A stretch of 5,550 bases of DNA from Firmicutes bacterium UBA3871 (GTDB lineage Bacteria > Bacillota > Clostridia > Peptostreptococcales > Anaerovoracaceae): positions 1 through 5,550 of the forward strand of contig DGGP01000009.1 in the NCBI GenBank assembly GCA_002392265.1, given 5' to 3'. The notes beneath the pieces are model-generated. The model did no database searches, had not been told where the DNA came from, and saw only the letters and a program-made list of their open reading frames with translations. Both the position numbers and the translations under genes were made by a program. Positions 5,184 to 5,550 of the stretch are shown one piece after another. Each line of letters begins with the position of its first letter. Positions within the stretch are counted from its first letter, which is position 1.

Positions 5184-5335
5184 AAACAGAGGCTCTACTA
5201 AACCGAATCGGACCGTTGCGGATAGCCGGCACTTAGCGACTTACGAGCATAGCGAAGTAAGAGCTTAGTACCGCTGCGTTAAGTCCGCACCAGGCGCAAG
5301 CCGTGGTCCGATGAGGTTTGGTAGAGCCTCTGTTT
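5184..5335 (+). repeat. 152-bp palindromic structured element, copy 2
   Basis: The second copy, inverted relative to 1750-1901. The plus strand can fold as follows. P1: 5184-5204 with 5315-5335 (21 bp, one G-U at 5199/5320). Tandem G-A mismatches: 5205-5206 with 5313-5314. P2: 5207-5214 with 5305-5312. P3: 5217-5221 with 5285-5289. P4: 5231-5238 with 5277-5284, one G-U. P5: 5240-5244 with 5257-5261. A hairpin GGC-GCAA-GCC lies at 5293-5302. Two of the four differences from copy 1 form one compensatory pair (T5194/A5325 against G/C). The element begins 14 bp beyond the hutU stop codon and may also slow or end hutU transcription. I cannot assign it to a named RNA or transposon family. Confidence 0.85.
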
Positions 5336-5349
5336 ATATTAACCGTTTT

Positions 5350-5550
5350 TTATTTCAGGAACTTATCTACAGTCTTCTCGATCAGCTCTTCGCTTGGGAT
5401 GTACGGAATTGTGATGTGTCCGAAGCCCTTGCCGATAGCGTTGTCTTCGTGGCCGTAGTTCTTGTTGTATTCGATGGAAGTAGTGATGGCGTTCTCGTTT
5501 CTTGCCCAGTTACGTCTTGCAACGCCGCCCATTACGTCCCACATCATAGC
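5350..5550 (-). CDS. hutU: Urocanate hydratase, C-terminal end (partial)
   Basis: The last 66 residues of a gene that runs off the right edge; the frame is open to the border and no ribosome binding site precedes the internal ATGs, so this is not a separate small gene. The segment WDVMGGVARRNWARNENA, then HITIPYIPSEELIEKTVDKFL, resembles the C-terminus of the long (about 670-residue) urocanases as I recall them from animals and some anaerobes, where WDV..GVARR.W and a late TLP segment occur. Urocanase (EC 4.2.1.49) hydrates urocanate to 4-imidazolone-5-propionate, the substrate of the hutI product at the left of the window, and both genes are on the same strand. The call rests on a short stretch plus this context. 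Confidence 0.72.
   Translation of the reverse strand, partial: AMMWDVMGGVARRNWARNENAITTSIEYNKNYGHEDNAIGKGFGHITIPYIPSEELIEKTVDKFLK

Overview
The window looks like a chromosomal piece of an anaerobic member of the Bacillota, probably Clostridia. The evidence is strong AGGAGG-type ribosome binding sites, sigma-A promoters with 17-bp spacers, AT-rich intergenic DNA, and protein families typical of gut Firmicutes. I cannot place the genus.

The two edges belong to histidine degradation. At the left, on the minus strand, is a complete imidazolonepropionase (hutI, start 1643, stop 405) with its own extended -10 promoter and terminator. At the right, also on the minus strand, is the C-terminal end of what I read as a long-type urocanate hydratase (hutU, stop 5350). 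These enzymes catalyse consecutive steps (urocanate to imidazolonepropionate to formiminoglutamate), yet about 3.7 kb separates them.

The material between them is accessory. It is bracketed by two copies of a 152-bp imperfect palindrome (1750-1901 and 5184-5335) in opposite orientation, matching at 148 of 152 positions. Read in one direction the element folds like an RNA: a 21-bp closing stem with one compensatory base-pair change between copies, tandem G-A mismatches, an 8-bp second stem and a hairpin with a GCAA loop. No transposase is present. Inside the bracket, from right to left, are: (a) a two-gene HipA-like operon on the minus strand, a short HipA-family kinase overlapping a DUF2442-like/helix-turn-helix partner that probably starts at TTG, with a promoter carrying two matching TTTGACG-N2-CGTCAA operators; (b) a small zinc-ribbon protein on the minus strand with a strong promoter and a 30-bp-periodic GCATG array directly upstream; (c) an XRE-family regulator with an uncharacterised C-terminal domain on the plus strand. 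A hairpin terminator lies between the two convergent genes (b) and (c).

The far-left 404 bp hold five copies of TAGTGCAT in alternating orientation, upstream of a near-consensus leftward promoter whose gene lies off the window. This array and the one at 3268-3335 share an AAAT..CCCCGG..TTT..GCATG context, so one regulator may read both.

Most interesting: the 152-bp structured element and its bracketing of a HipA-like cassette inside a split hut locus; the twin-operator kinase operon; and the two related GCAT arrays upstream of strong promoters.
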